Assembly (NCBI GenBank): GCA_944392185.1
Contig: CALXVW010000048.1
Span: 1 to 10,745 of the forward strand
Direction: 5' to 3'
Origin: an uncultured Alphaproteobacteria bacterium
Lineage (GTDB): Bacteria > Pseudomonadota > Alphaproteobacteria > RF32 > CAG-239
DNA length: 10,745 bases
Below, piece after piece: positions 1-6,918 of the stretch. The notes below the pieces were generated by a model that worked only from the letters and a program-made list of their open reading frames with translations, ran no database searches and was not told where the DNA came from. The translations under genes were made by a program, and so were the position numbers. How positions within the stretch are numbered: the stretch's first letter is position 1; the number at the start of each line of letters is the position of its first letter.

Positions 1-758
1 CATCAACCGGTGGCCGCCTGCGTATGGGGTGGAACTATACAGACAACTTGTCACAACAAGTTCGTTACACACTGAAAGATGATGAAATCAGCAACGTTGG
101 CAGCGAGGCTTCCAAGTATATTAAGGACGAGGAAGGAAGCTATGTCGATTCATCTATCGGTCAGACAATTGTATATGACAAGAGAGATAGTTTTATTTCT
201 CCTAAAGAGGGATATTACCTGTCATTTGGTAACGATGTTGCCGGTGCCGGAGGCGATGAGAAATACTTAAAATTTGATGCCAAGGCATATCAGTATTTTA
301 CATTGGCAGATTACTACACATTTAAGCTTTTCGTTAATGCCGGGTACATTACCGGTTATGGCGGCAAAGATGTTCGCCTACCCAACCGTTACTACCTGGG
401 CGGCTCAACCTTGAGAGGTTTTGATGTTGCCGGTATTGGTGCCAGAGATAAAGAGACCAGAGACGCCTTAGGCGGTAACTGGATGGTCTACACCGGAGGC
501 GAAGTCACATTCCCGATAGGCTTAGACGAGGTGGGAATCAAAGGACGTACGTTTGTGGATATGGGAATGTTGGGCAAGCCAGATAACATGAACAGAGCCG
601 ATGTCGAATATTCATCCACCCCGCGTGTGGCGGCAGGCTTTGGTTTCCAATGGTTGTCGCCGATGGGGCAGATAGACATAGACTTTGGTTTCCCGATTGT
701 TAAGGAAGATTATGATGAGACCCAAGTCTTCCGTCTGAACTTCGGTACACGTTTATAA
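1..758 (+). CDS. bamA: BamA (outer-membrane assembly factor), C-terminal beta-barrel, 5' truncated by window
   Basis: The open frame runs in from the window edge (codons begin at base 3) and ends at 758, so only about 251 C-terminal residues are seen. In the family, BamA is the central outer-membrane subunit of the BAM complex and inserts beta-barrel proteins. Visible here are alternating barrel strands, a DKRDS strand start near 177, the conserved loop-6 LRGF signature (411–422) in the context RYYLGGSTLRGFD, and the closing strand FRLNFGTRL. The protein ends in Leu rather than the more usual aromatic residue. The POTRA domains lie upstream of the window. lpxD follows after 21 nt. No skp (ompH) lies between them, although many Gram-negatives have one there. 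An Omp85 paralogue such as TamA is less likely, given the lpxD–fabZ neighbours. Confidence 0.92.
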   Translation, partial: STGGRLRMGWNYTDNLSQQVRYTLKDDEISNVGSEASKYIKDEEGSYVDSSIGQTIVYDKRDSFISPKEGYYLSFGNDVAGAGGDEKYLKFDAKAYQYFTLADYYTFKLFVNAGYITGYGGKDVRLPNRYYLGGSTLRGFDVAGIGARDKETRDALGGNWMVYTGGEVTFPIGLDEVGIKGRTFVDMGMLGKPDNMNRADVEYSSTPRVAAGFGFQWLSPMGQIDIDFGFPIVKEDYDETQVFRLNFGTRL

Positions 759-779
759 TTTGATAAAAAGGAGTAAGGG

Positions 780-1793
780 ATGGTAGATAGCAGATTTTAC
801 AAGAACAACGGCCCGTTTACATTGGCTAAAGTGGCAGAGATTTGCGGTGCCAAATTAGAAGATGAGAGCAAAGCAGGGGTAGAGATAAAAGAGCTTTCAA
901 CCATGTCCCGCGCCGGCGAGGGAGATATTTGCTTTTTTTATGATAAAAAGAAAAAAGCCTTCGGAGCGGAGATCAAGGCAACAGCCTGTGTCACAACGGC
1001 AGAGTTGGCGGAGTTTGTGGCAGACGGCGTGATAAAGCTGATATCGGACAATCCGCACTTGGGTTTTGTAAAATTGAATTATGCAATGTATACGGAAGTA
1101 TTACCCAAGCCGGAAATTTGCAAAACGGCAGTTATTGCTGCAAGCGCCAAGATAGGTGAAGGTTGCTATATTGGCGACTATGCAGTCATCGGCGAGAACG
1201 CCAAGATAGGGGATGGTTGTATTATTGAGCCGCATGCGGTAATTGGGCACGATTGCGAGATAGGCAACCAATGTCGCATTGGCAGCCATGCCAATATCAT
1301 GCACTGCCAAATGGGAAACAACTGTTATATTTATGGCGGTGCGAGAATTGGCTGGGATGGTTTTGGCTTTATGATGATTGCGGGAGCCCACAAGAGGATA
1401 CCGCAGTTGGGAAGAGTAATCATCGGCAACGATGTAGAGATAGGCGCCAACACCTGTGTAGACCGAGGAGCATTAGATGACACGGTAATAGGCGATGGCA
1501 GCCGTATAGATGATTTAGTAATGGTAGCGCATAACAACAAACTCGGGCGCGGCTGTATTTTGGTATCGCAAACCGGTATCGCCGGGAGCTGTGAGTTTGG
1601 CGATTATGTAGTCTGCGGTGGCCAAGTAGGCATAGCCGATCATTTAAAGATAGGCAGCGGCGTACAGATTGGCGCTCAATCAGGCATTATGCGCGATATA
1701 GAACCTGGCGCGGTAGTCATGGGAACCCCGGCCGTACCGATAAAAGACTTTATGCGTCAGGTATCATTCATTCAAAAGGCCGTAAAGAAATAG
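780..1793 (+). CDS. lpxD: UDP-3-O-acylglucosamine N-acyltransferase LpxD
   Basis: LpxD transfers a 3-hydroxyacyl chain from ACP to the 2-amino group of UDP-3-O-acylglucosamine, the third step of lipid A synthesis in the cytosol. The 337-residue length is normal. Residues ~12–108 form the N-terminal nucleotide-binding domain (RAGEGDICFF near 44–53, NPHLGF at 91–96). Residues ~115–315 are left-handed beta-helix hexapeptide repeats (IGEGCYIGDYAVIGENAKIG and so on). The family's GWDGFGF stretch is at 191–197, and the expected catalytic His is H251 in VMVAHNN. A short helical tail completes the acyltransferase trimer fold. The ATG at 780 has AAGGAG (768–773) six bases upstream, which fixes the start. 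It lies between bamA and fabZ and is probably co-transcribed with both. Its N-terminal domain has a stand-alone relative at 9932–10231. Confidence 0.97.
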   Translation: MVDSRFYKNNGPFTLAKVAEICGAKLEDESKAGVEIKELSTMSRAGEGDICFFYDKKKKAFGAEIKATACVTTAELAEFVADGVIKLISDNPHLGFVKLNYAMYTEVLPKPEICKTAVIAASAKIGEGCYIGDYAVIGENAKIGDGCIIEPHAVIGHDCEIGNQCRIGSHANIMHCQMGNNCYIYGGARIGWDGFGFMMIAGAHKRIPQLGRVIIGNDVEIGANTCVDRGALDDTVIGDGSRIDDLVMVAHNNKLGRGCILVSQTGIAGSCEFGDYVVCGGQVGIADHLKIGSGVQIGAQSGIMRDIEPGAVVMGTPAVPIKDFMRQVSFIQKAVKK

Positions 1794-1811
1794 AAAAAAG
1801 AAGGAAGAAAA

Positions 1812-2261
1812 ATGTCAGAGAATAAAATCTATACAGTAGAAGAGATCATGGGCATGTTGCCGCACCGCTACCCATTTTTGTTGGTAGACCGCCTGGAAGT
1901 AGAAGTTCCCGGTGAAAAGGGTGTTGGTTTGAAGAACGTGACCATGAATGAAGAATTTTTCCAGGGCCATTTCCCGGGCAATCCGGTAATGCCTGGCGTT
2001 TTGCAAATTGAGGCAATGGCACAAACGGCCGGCGCTTTGGTTATTTCAGCCGTTCCAGATTATCAAAAAGGCGGCAAGAGCGTTTTGTTTATGTCAATAG
2101 ACGGCGTAAAATTCCGCAAACCGGTAAAACCCGGAGATCAATTAAGAATGCATGTGGAGAAGATAAAAGAGCGTCGCAATGTTTATGTGTTTAAGGGCCA
2201 GAGCATGGTAGACGGTCACGTTGTTTCCGAGGCAGAATTTACAGCAATGATTATTGGCTAA
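1812..2261 (+). CDS. fabZ: 3-hydroxyacyl-ACP dehydratase FabZ
   Basis: FabZ dehydrates 3-hydroxyacyl-ACP to trans-2-enoyl-ACP in type II fatty acid elongation. It competes with LpxA and LpxD for hydroxyacyl-ACP, which is why it is commonly encoded among lpx genes. The protein is 149 residues, typical for a single hot-dog fold. The N-terminal LPHRYPFLLVDR (16–27) and the active-site segment GHFPGNPVMPGVLQIEAMAQ are intact, with catalytic His53 and Glu67. The start is supported by AAGGA (1801–1805), six bases before the ATG. It begins 18 nt after lpxD and is followed within 20–60 nt by a terminator-like hairpin. In related genomes lpxA would usually come next; here an opposite-strand gene intervenes. 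Confidence 0.97.
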   Translation: MSENKIYTVEEIMGMLPHRYPFLLVDRLEVEVPGEKGVGLKNVTMNEEFFQGHFPGNPVMPGVLQIEAMAQTAGALVISAVPDYQKGGKSVLFMSIDGVKFRKPVKPGDQLRMHVEKIKERRNVYVFKGQSMVDGHVVSEAEFTAMIIG

Positions 2262-2280
2262 AATTAGCCAGATATGAGAT

Positions 2281-2320
2281 CCAAAGCCGCTAAGGGAAAA
2301 CCCCTAAGCGGTTTTTGGTT
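2281..2320 (+). terminator. Intrinsic terminator-like hairpin after fabZ
   Basis: CCGCT (2287–2291) pairs with AGCGG (2307–2311). After one A·A mismatch the stem continues with AGGG against CCCT around an AAAAC loop. The 3' arm runs into TTTTTGGTTT. This would end the bamA–lpxD–fabZ transcript before the convergent gene. On the minus strand the T-run is poor, so it may terminate mainly in the plus direction. Nothing else is evident between this hairpin and the end of the convergent gene at 2414. Confidence 0.7.
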
Positions 2321-2413
2321 TAATGTTTTTTATATCCAAGTAGACGAAAATAGCACTCAGCATAGTTCATTTTTAATTTTTGTATAAGCATTTAAATAAT
2401 CTATTCAGAAAGA

Positions 2414-5400
2414 CTATCGACGACTGCTCTGCCTTTCTCTAGTAAGTATCTGAGTGTTAATGTTATTTTGTGATTGATTTTTAGGCTTAAACGTAACCTG
2501 ATAAACTTTAGTTCCATCACTCATAACATGATCAATATCTCCAACATTTAAATCAACCAAACCACGAGACGCCATAGTCTTCATATAACGTAATGATGTA
2601 ACGTCGCGAAGTTCTGCTGACCATTCGCCGCCAATGGATTTAATTTTCTTAACTACTTCATTAAGTAATTTTAGCGAACTAGCATTTTTGTCTTTTCGAT
2701 ATTCAGGAAGGACCGCCATGTCATAAATGCTGTGTTCTTTTTCACTCCAAACAGCATATCCTACGACGACCCCTTTATCTTTTAGTAACAATCCTTGAGG
2801 ATCCTCAGTAGGAATTTGTAAACGCCGATCCCCCTCTGGGAAACAAATATTAGAAACACTCTCCATGGATGGAATATCTGTTTCCAAGGCCCCAGTTATA
2901 TAGATATCTCCTTGGCTATAATCAACAGCTGAAGCCTTTGGATTATTCATCATTACTTTCTGCGAATATGAGTCAGTATAGCCGGAATAATTTTTATTCA
3001 ATGGTATAGGATCGTTATCATCAAGAAACTCGTTGAGTTTTCCATCTTGATACCCAAGTCCAACAGTAACTTTAGCATAATTTTGTTCTGCTAAATAGGG
3101 CAAAGTCTTTTTATAGACATCAATAACTTTTTGCGAAAATTTATAATCTCCAATGGCTTCAATATTATCAAAACAGAAGGCTTTATAATAGCTATCGCCC
3201 TTTTTAATTTTACTATCCCAGACCCAAGAACCAGCAACAATGCGCCCAGCAGAATTTTCCACCACAAAGAGCTGAGAAAAGGGATCTCGTATAGAAGATA
3301 TTGCGCAGCTTCTTCCGGCCCCATTAAAATGTTGACAACAATCAGTCCACTTACCAAAGAAACCAATTCTTGGATCATCGCGAGGTAAAAATCTTCCAGT
3401 TAAATCATCAGAAGAGAAAGTTATTGAAGAATCAACAAGTTCAGGAACCTGTAAGCCTTGCTCATAAATTTGTTCATAACGAGGATATTCGAACTCTGTA
3501 ACACCCCAGCGTGCGGCTTCTTCTGCAAAAACATCATATTTTGCCTGAGTATATTTTTTAGCGTGAACTAAAGCCAACAAATCTTTGTAACTTGATTTTC
3601 TCTCCTCTGGTTTTAAGTGACACCAAAACTTAGCAATTGTTTCAAATTCAGAAAAGGAACGATGCCTTTTATTACCATTGTCATCAGTATAGAATAAATG
3701 TTTATCGATTAATTCCATAAAGATATTCTGGTCTTTTTCTTGAACATTTTCAGGCAACCAATATAAGGCATCATGAACATTAATAATATCCGCACCAGAA
3801 TAGTCAGGATTTTTATTTTGAATTTGTTTTTGGACATATTTATTAAATTTATCAATTTTATTTAAATAGCGTTCGTAATCATTGCCAAAGCACAGCATTG
3901 TTTTTATAGCCGAAGGTACGACCCAATCTTTATTTGTTTGGAAAGTTTCGCGGATATTTAGCACTTTTTCATTTGTTGAATGAGTAGTATCAGAAGTCAT
4001 GTCCAAATAGTTTTTACGAAAAAGCTTGCCAGCCTCTGGGTCTTTTGAGACTAAATCCATCAAGTCGCACATAATTTTTTGATAGTTTTGTGACCTAAAG
4101 TGGAAAATGCTTGAAGAAGATAATTGAGCAAGCTGATCACGTTCAAAATCATTAATATTAGCATTATTTCCGACAATAAAGTCGACTAAAGCACGTTTTT
4201 CAAAGCTCAAAGAATCCTCATCTTCAGAGGATTGTTGATCCAATTTTTGAGCAATTTTTTGTAAAGCCTCTGTTCGGTTAAGCGCTAGTAAACTATCAAC
4301 CGTTTCCTGGGAGTTTGGCTTTGCAGTGATAATTAAGAATTTTTGATATAGACGCAAATCATCAGACAACTTTATATCATGTTCAAGGTACGAGCGAAAA
4401 TTCCTTTCAATAAGTTTACGTGTTTGTTGAGTATAGGTTAGACTCAATATTTTTTCGCAATTAAATTGTTCCTGTTGAGGGGTTAGTCTAGACCAGATTC
4501 GTGATATTTTTTCTAACTGCTCTAATGGTCGCAAGACATAATTTCCCGTTCCATCATCATAGAATAAATTTTTTTGTAGAAAAGTTGCAAAAGAAGAATA
4601 TTTTTCCTCAGAAAGGCCAGAAGGCATCCATTCTAAAGCTTGCCGGATGGAAAAATCTTTGGCCGCATTAGAATACTTAGTAAATAATTCTTCTGAAGGA
4701 AACAGTTTATGCAAATTTGTAATACATCTCAACATCAAAACAGAAGTACCATTAAGATTAACAGAAGAACCATTTTCAACCAAAATTTCTTCTTTAGAAT
4801 GGTGAAAACGTTTCTCAAAGATTTCAAAATTTTTGTTCAGTTGTTGAGTATCAACAGATATTAAATCCCCAAAATGTACACAAGCTCTCAAATTATATTG
4901 CATTTTATCACTGAGTTCAGAATGATACAAAGACAAAACACGTCCACGAGTTGCCGGGCAATCACGGCAATAATGACGTACAGCCTGTTTCCAGCCCATA
5001 TCTTGAGCTTTTTTCATCTCCAGCCAAAACAGGTCTTTCAATTTACTTCGAGGCTTTTCAGAATCTTGATGCCGTCTCATGTCGGCAAAAATGGCACCAG
5101 CAACCATTCGTGCTTCTAAAGGCATTTTTCCAATTGCTTGGGCTTCTTTTTTCCAAATGGAGGGATTAATCTGCCATGTTTTACAAGCATCAAACAAATT
5201 CTTAACACTACCCAGATTATCAGCAGAAACTACCCCTGCATTAACAGCTAAAGGAATAATTTCACACATCCAATCTGGTGCATTGGTTTTCACAATTGGT
5301 ACTAAAACGGATGGATAGTAAGCGTTATAGCTGGAAGCATAGGTATCAGGCCTTCCGTTTAGCTTATAAAACAATTCAATAGTTTTCTTAACTTGTTCAA

Positions 5401-6454
5401 TATTTTCCGGAAGTTCCTTAACAATATCACGAATCAATGTTGGATATAGGAAAACAATATTTTGCTCTCTTAAGTCAGAGTCTAAAGCGATCTGACGTAA
5501 AATTCGTCTTTGCTTGAAGGACATATTTGATATTTCCCAAAGTCTTTCATCGGAAAAATCTAAGAATAGGGTCTCTTTAAGTTTTTTCACAAGCTCTGGA
5601 AATCGTTTTCGAATAAATTCATTAGAATTATAATTTACATGAGGATGAGCATACCTTTCTTTATTTTCAAGCATAGAATTAAAAAGCTTTGTTGCCGCTT
5701 CGCGAAACCCGTCCTTTTCTAAAGCATTTGACAAACAATAAAAATCATGCTGATCCTCACCAAAATCGGCTGTCAACTTTTTTAATTCAAAAGTAAAAGC
5801 ATCCAAAAAATTTTTTTCTTCAAATTGTAGACGATCTAATTCATCTATAAAATTTTGTTTTCTAGGTGTTTTGTCGACCAGGCTTTTATGCTTAAGATAA
5901 AGTTTTGTAAACGCCTCCCCAAACACTTTATTCATCAAAGGCAAATGTCGTTTTTTGATTTCAGGAACATGACTTAAAGCATTTAATAAATCAACGGGGG
6001 GCATCCATTCATCAAAAAAATCTTTGGCATAAGCTTTCCAAGCGACCTCGTTTTTCAAGGCGAAATTAAGTGTCCAAGTTGTGGGAACCCTCTGATATCT
6101 TAGCTGGTAATATTCATTCAAAAATGATACCAGTGTTTCAGCATCTTTATCATTCAATTCACCAGCCATATTAGACCAAAAAATCTCATGTGCAGAGGAA
6201 TTAGAATAACTCTCTAGCTCACTTATGGTAAGAAAACCACGTAACATCGTTTTTAGAGAAATATTATATTTCGCAGAAGAGAAATTTTGTTCTTCTATCT
6301 CTCCAAGAACAGCCTTTGATTTTAGCTCTGAGGCAGACAAGTCATCATAATCAAAATCATCAGAACCTGTTTTCTTTAAAACAGTTTTTTTAAATTCCTC
6401 AAAATTCTTAAAGCGATTTTGGGCTAAAGAATTGATTAAGTCTTCAAATGTCAT
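2414..6454 (-). CDS. 1346-residue multidomain protein with internal repeats and two GNAT-like C-terminal domains; function unknown
   Basis: I do not recognise this protein as a named family. Residues 1 to ~600 are mostly charged and amphipathic helix, with no signal peptide or membrane segment, so it is probably cytoplasmic. Two ~100-residue repeats begin with ALEWMP (~606) and ALYWLP (~895); each carries an FY-D-x(3)-GN motif, then an I-x(3)-W-x(2)-L-x-P motif. From ~1030, FFGKWTDCCQHFNGAGRSC leads into strands (LFVVENSAGRIVAGSWVW, then YKAFCFDNIEA) and helix–strand elements arranged like a GNAT acyltransferase. A second GNAT-like domain (~1200–1330) has GLLLKDKGVVVGYAVW and a VLPEYRKDKNA segment where the acetyl-CoA pyrophosphate loop (R-x-x-G-x-G/A) should be; its first Gly is replaced, so CoA binding is uncertain. 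The ATG at 6454 has AAGAGG five bases upstream. The gene is visibly AT-richer than its lipid A neighbours and runs against them, suggesting later insertion. It could be a phage- or defence-derived protein, but nothing shown proves that. Confidence 0.85.
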   Translation of the reverse strand: MTFEDLINSLAQNRFKNFEEFKKTVLKKTGSDDFDYDDLSASELKSKAVLGEIEEQNFSSAKYNISLKTMLRGFLTISELESYSNSSAHEIFWSNMAGELNDKDAETLVSFLNEYYQLRYQRVPTTWTLNFALKNEVAWKAYAKDFFDEWMPPVDLLNALSHVPEIKKRHLPLMNKVFGEAFTKLYLKHKSLVDKTPRKQNFIDELDRLQFEEKNFLDAFTFELKKLTADFGEDQHDFYCLSNALEKDGFREAATKLFNSMLENKERYAHPHVNYNSNEFIRKRFPELVKKLKETLFLDFSDERLWEISNMSFKQRRILRQIALDSDLREQNIVFLYPTLIRDIVKELPENIEQVKKTIELFYKLNGRPDTYASSYNAYYPSVLVPIVKTNAPDWMCEIIPLAVNAGVVSADNLGSVKNLFDACKTWQINPSIWKKEAQAIGKMPLEARMVAGAIFADMRRHQDSEKPRSKLKDLFWLEMKKAQDMGWKQAVRHYCRDCPATRGRVLSLYHSELSDKMQYNLRACVHFGDLISVDTQQLNKNFEIFEKRFHHSKEEILVENGSSVNLNGTSVLMLRCITNLHKLFPSEELFTKYSNAAKDFSIRQALEWMPSGLSEEKYSSFATFLQKNLFYDDGTGNYVLRPLEQLEKISRIWSRLTPQQEQFNCEKILSLTYTQQTRKLIERNFRSYLEHDIKLSDDLRLYQKFLIITAKPNSQETVDSLLALNRTEALQKIAQKLDQQSSEDEDSLSFEKRALVDFIVGNNANINDFERDQLAQLSSSSIFHFRSQNYQKIMCDLMDLVSKDPEAGKLFRKNYLDMTSDTTHSTNEKVLNIRETFQTNKDWVVPSAIKTMLCFGNDYERYLNKIDKFNKYVQKQIQNKNPDYSGADIINVHDALYWLPENVQEKDQNIFMELIDKHLFYTDDNGNKRHRSFSEFETIAKFWCHLKPEERKSSYKDLLALVHAKKYTQAKYDVFAEEAARWGVTEFEYPRYEQIYEQGLQVPELVDSSITFSSDDLTGRFLPRDDPRIGFFGKWTDCCQHFNGAGRSCAISSIRDPFSQLFVVENSAGRIVAGSWVWDSKIKKGDSYYKAFCFDNIEAIGDYKFSQKVIDVYKKTLPYLAEQNYAKVTVGLGYQDGKLNEFLDDNDPIPLNKNYSGYTDSYSQKVMMNNPKASAVDYSQGDIYITGALETDIPSMESVSNICFPEGDRRLQIPTEDPQGLLLKDKGVVVGYAVWSEKEHSIYDMAVLPEYRKDKNASSLKLLNEVVKKIKSIGGEWSAELRDVTSLRYMKTMASRGLVDLNVGDIDHVMSDGTKVYQVTFKPKNQSQNNINTQILTRERQSSRR

Positions 6455-6459
6455 AACAG

Positions 6460-6465
6460 CCTCTT
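6460..6465 (-). promoter_or_regulatory. Ribosome binding site of the 1346-residue gene
   Basis: On the minus strand AAGAGG is followed by CTGTT and the ATG at 6454. This five-base spacing decides the start codon of the long gene. Confidence 0.7.
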
Positions 6466-6495
6466 TTGTACAATATTAGACATATTTTAGAATAT

Positions 6496-6524
6496 ATAAT
6501 AACACTATTTTAATAAAAAGTAAA
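6496..6524 (-). promoter_or_regulatory. Putative sigma70-type promoter of the 1346-residue gene
   Basis: Minus-strand TTTACT (6524–6519; 4 of 6 to the -35 consensus) and TATTAT (6501–6496; 5 of 6 to the -10 consensus) are separated by 17 bases. Transcription would start about 30–35 nt before the ATG. The area is very AT-rich, so chance matches are easy. It does suggest the gene has its own promoter, independent of the lpx genes. Confidence 0.45.
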
Positions 6525-6560
6525 CTTACAATATAAAACCCAAAAGAGGAGATGGTTAAT

Positions 6561-6581
6561 AAACATTATGTATTTTTACAA
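6561..6581 (+). repeat. Left copy of a 21-bp direct repeat flanking the tandem array
   Basis: The bases AAACATTATGT, then A, then TTTTTACAA recur exactly 280 bp downstream at 6841–6861. Only two transitions (C/T and A/G) differ over 21 positions. The two copies sit outside the two ends of the GC-rich tandem array. It may be an old duplication made when the array or the neighbouring gene arrived, or a duplicated leader segment. Confidence 0.7.
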
Positions 6582-6594
6582 TTAATTTGGTTAA

Positions 6595-6821
6595 GGCACT
6601 GGCGACCAGCACCCCGACCAACGGGAGCAGTGCGGGTTACAGCTTGCTAATCGCTCCAGGCCGTTGCCTGGGCACTGGCGACCAGCATCCCGACCAACGG
6701 AAGTGGTGCGGGTTACAGCTTGCTAATCGCTCCAGGCCGTTGCCTGGGCACTGGCGCCAGCACCCCGACCAACGGGAGCGGTGCGGGTTACAGCTTGCTA
6801 ATCGCACCGGGGCGTTCCCCG
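6595..6821 (+). repeat. Three tandem 76-bp GC-rich units with conserved hairpins
   Basis: Units are 6595–6670, 6671–6746 and 6747–6821; the third lacks one base near its start. Units 1 and 2 differ at four positions, all transitions. Each unit ends in a stem-loop with a CGTT loop. In units 1 and 2 the stem is CCAGGC/GCCTGG (6656–6671 in unit 1). In unit 3 it is CCGGGG/CCCCGG (6807–6822), so two base pairs changed in a compensating way. Weaker helices also recur: CTGG-CGA-CCAG at the start, GCACC with GGTGC (a T·G wobble in unit 2, one mismatch in unit 1), and GGTTA with TAATC. The array is far richer in GC than the flanks. It is not a CRISPR array (no spacers), and no gene family is recognised. 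It may be a REP/BIME-like intergenic element or a structured RNA in the leader of lpxA. Confidence 0.9.
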
Positions 6822-6840
6822 GGGGAATGTTTCGGAGGTG

Positions 6841-6861
6841 AAATATTATGTGTTTTTACAA
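6841..6861 (+). repeat. Right copy of the 21-bp direct repeat
   Basis: This is the partner of 6561–6581 (19 of 21 identical, offset 280 bp). It begins about 20 bp after the last array unit and overlaps the start of a ten-codon ORF with a strong Shine-Dalgarno sequence. Confidence 0.7.
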
Positions 6862-6880
6862 AGGGCGAAAAATTTTTTAA
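6848..6880 (+). CDS. Possible ten-residue leader peptide upstream of lpxA
   Basis: GGAGGTG (6834–6840) is the best Shine-Dalgarno match near this junction and sits seven bases before the ATG at 6848. The frame reads MCFYKGRKIF and stops at 6880, 38 nt before lpxA. No known leader peptide is recognised. It may be an unused remnant of a former gene start, displaced when the array expanded, or a small translated leader affecting lpxA. The equivalent place in the left direct-repeat copy reads only five codons (MYFYN) and has its purine-rich stretch farther away. Confidence 0.3.
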   Translation: MCFYKGRKIF

Positions 6881-6918
6881 CTTAAGATCATCTGTTAACG
6901 ATTATAAGGAATAAGAAA

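Noticed and set aside
3091..3378. Overlapping ORFs inside the giant gene (also plus strand 3131–3388 and 4874–5318)
   Set aside because: They are shadows of the long minus-strand frame with no ribosome binding site or recognisable domain.
6495..6500. Perfect plus-strand TATAAT that could drive lpxA
   Set aside because: No acceptable -35 lies 16–18 bases upstream and the DNA is AT-rich, so it is not listed as a promoter, although lpxA must have one somewhere.
6552..6650. ORF from ATG 6552 after a purine-rich stretch, running into the array
   Set aside because: The purine stretch abuts the ATG with almost no spacing and the frame ends within the first repeat unit.
6595..6821. CRISPR array, integron attC sites or tRNA-like genes
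   Set aside because: There are no spacers between units, no attC core site pair (RYYYAAC / GTTRRRY) at unit ends, and no cloverleaf with a proper anticodon stem or T-arm.
6587..6841. 84-residue ORF across the tandem array
   Set aside because: The 76-bp unit shifts the frame at each copy, the start has no Shine-Dalgarno sequence, and the changes preserve hairpins instead of a peptide.
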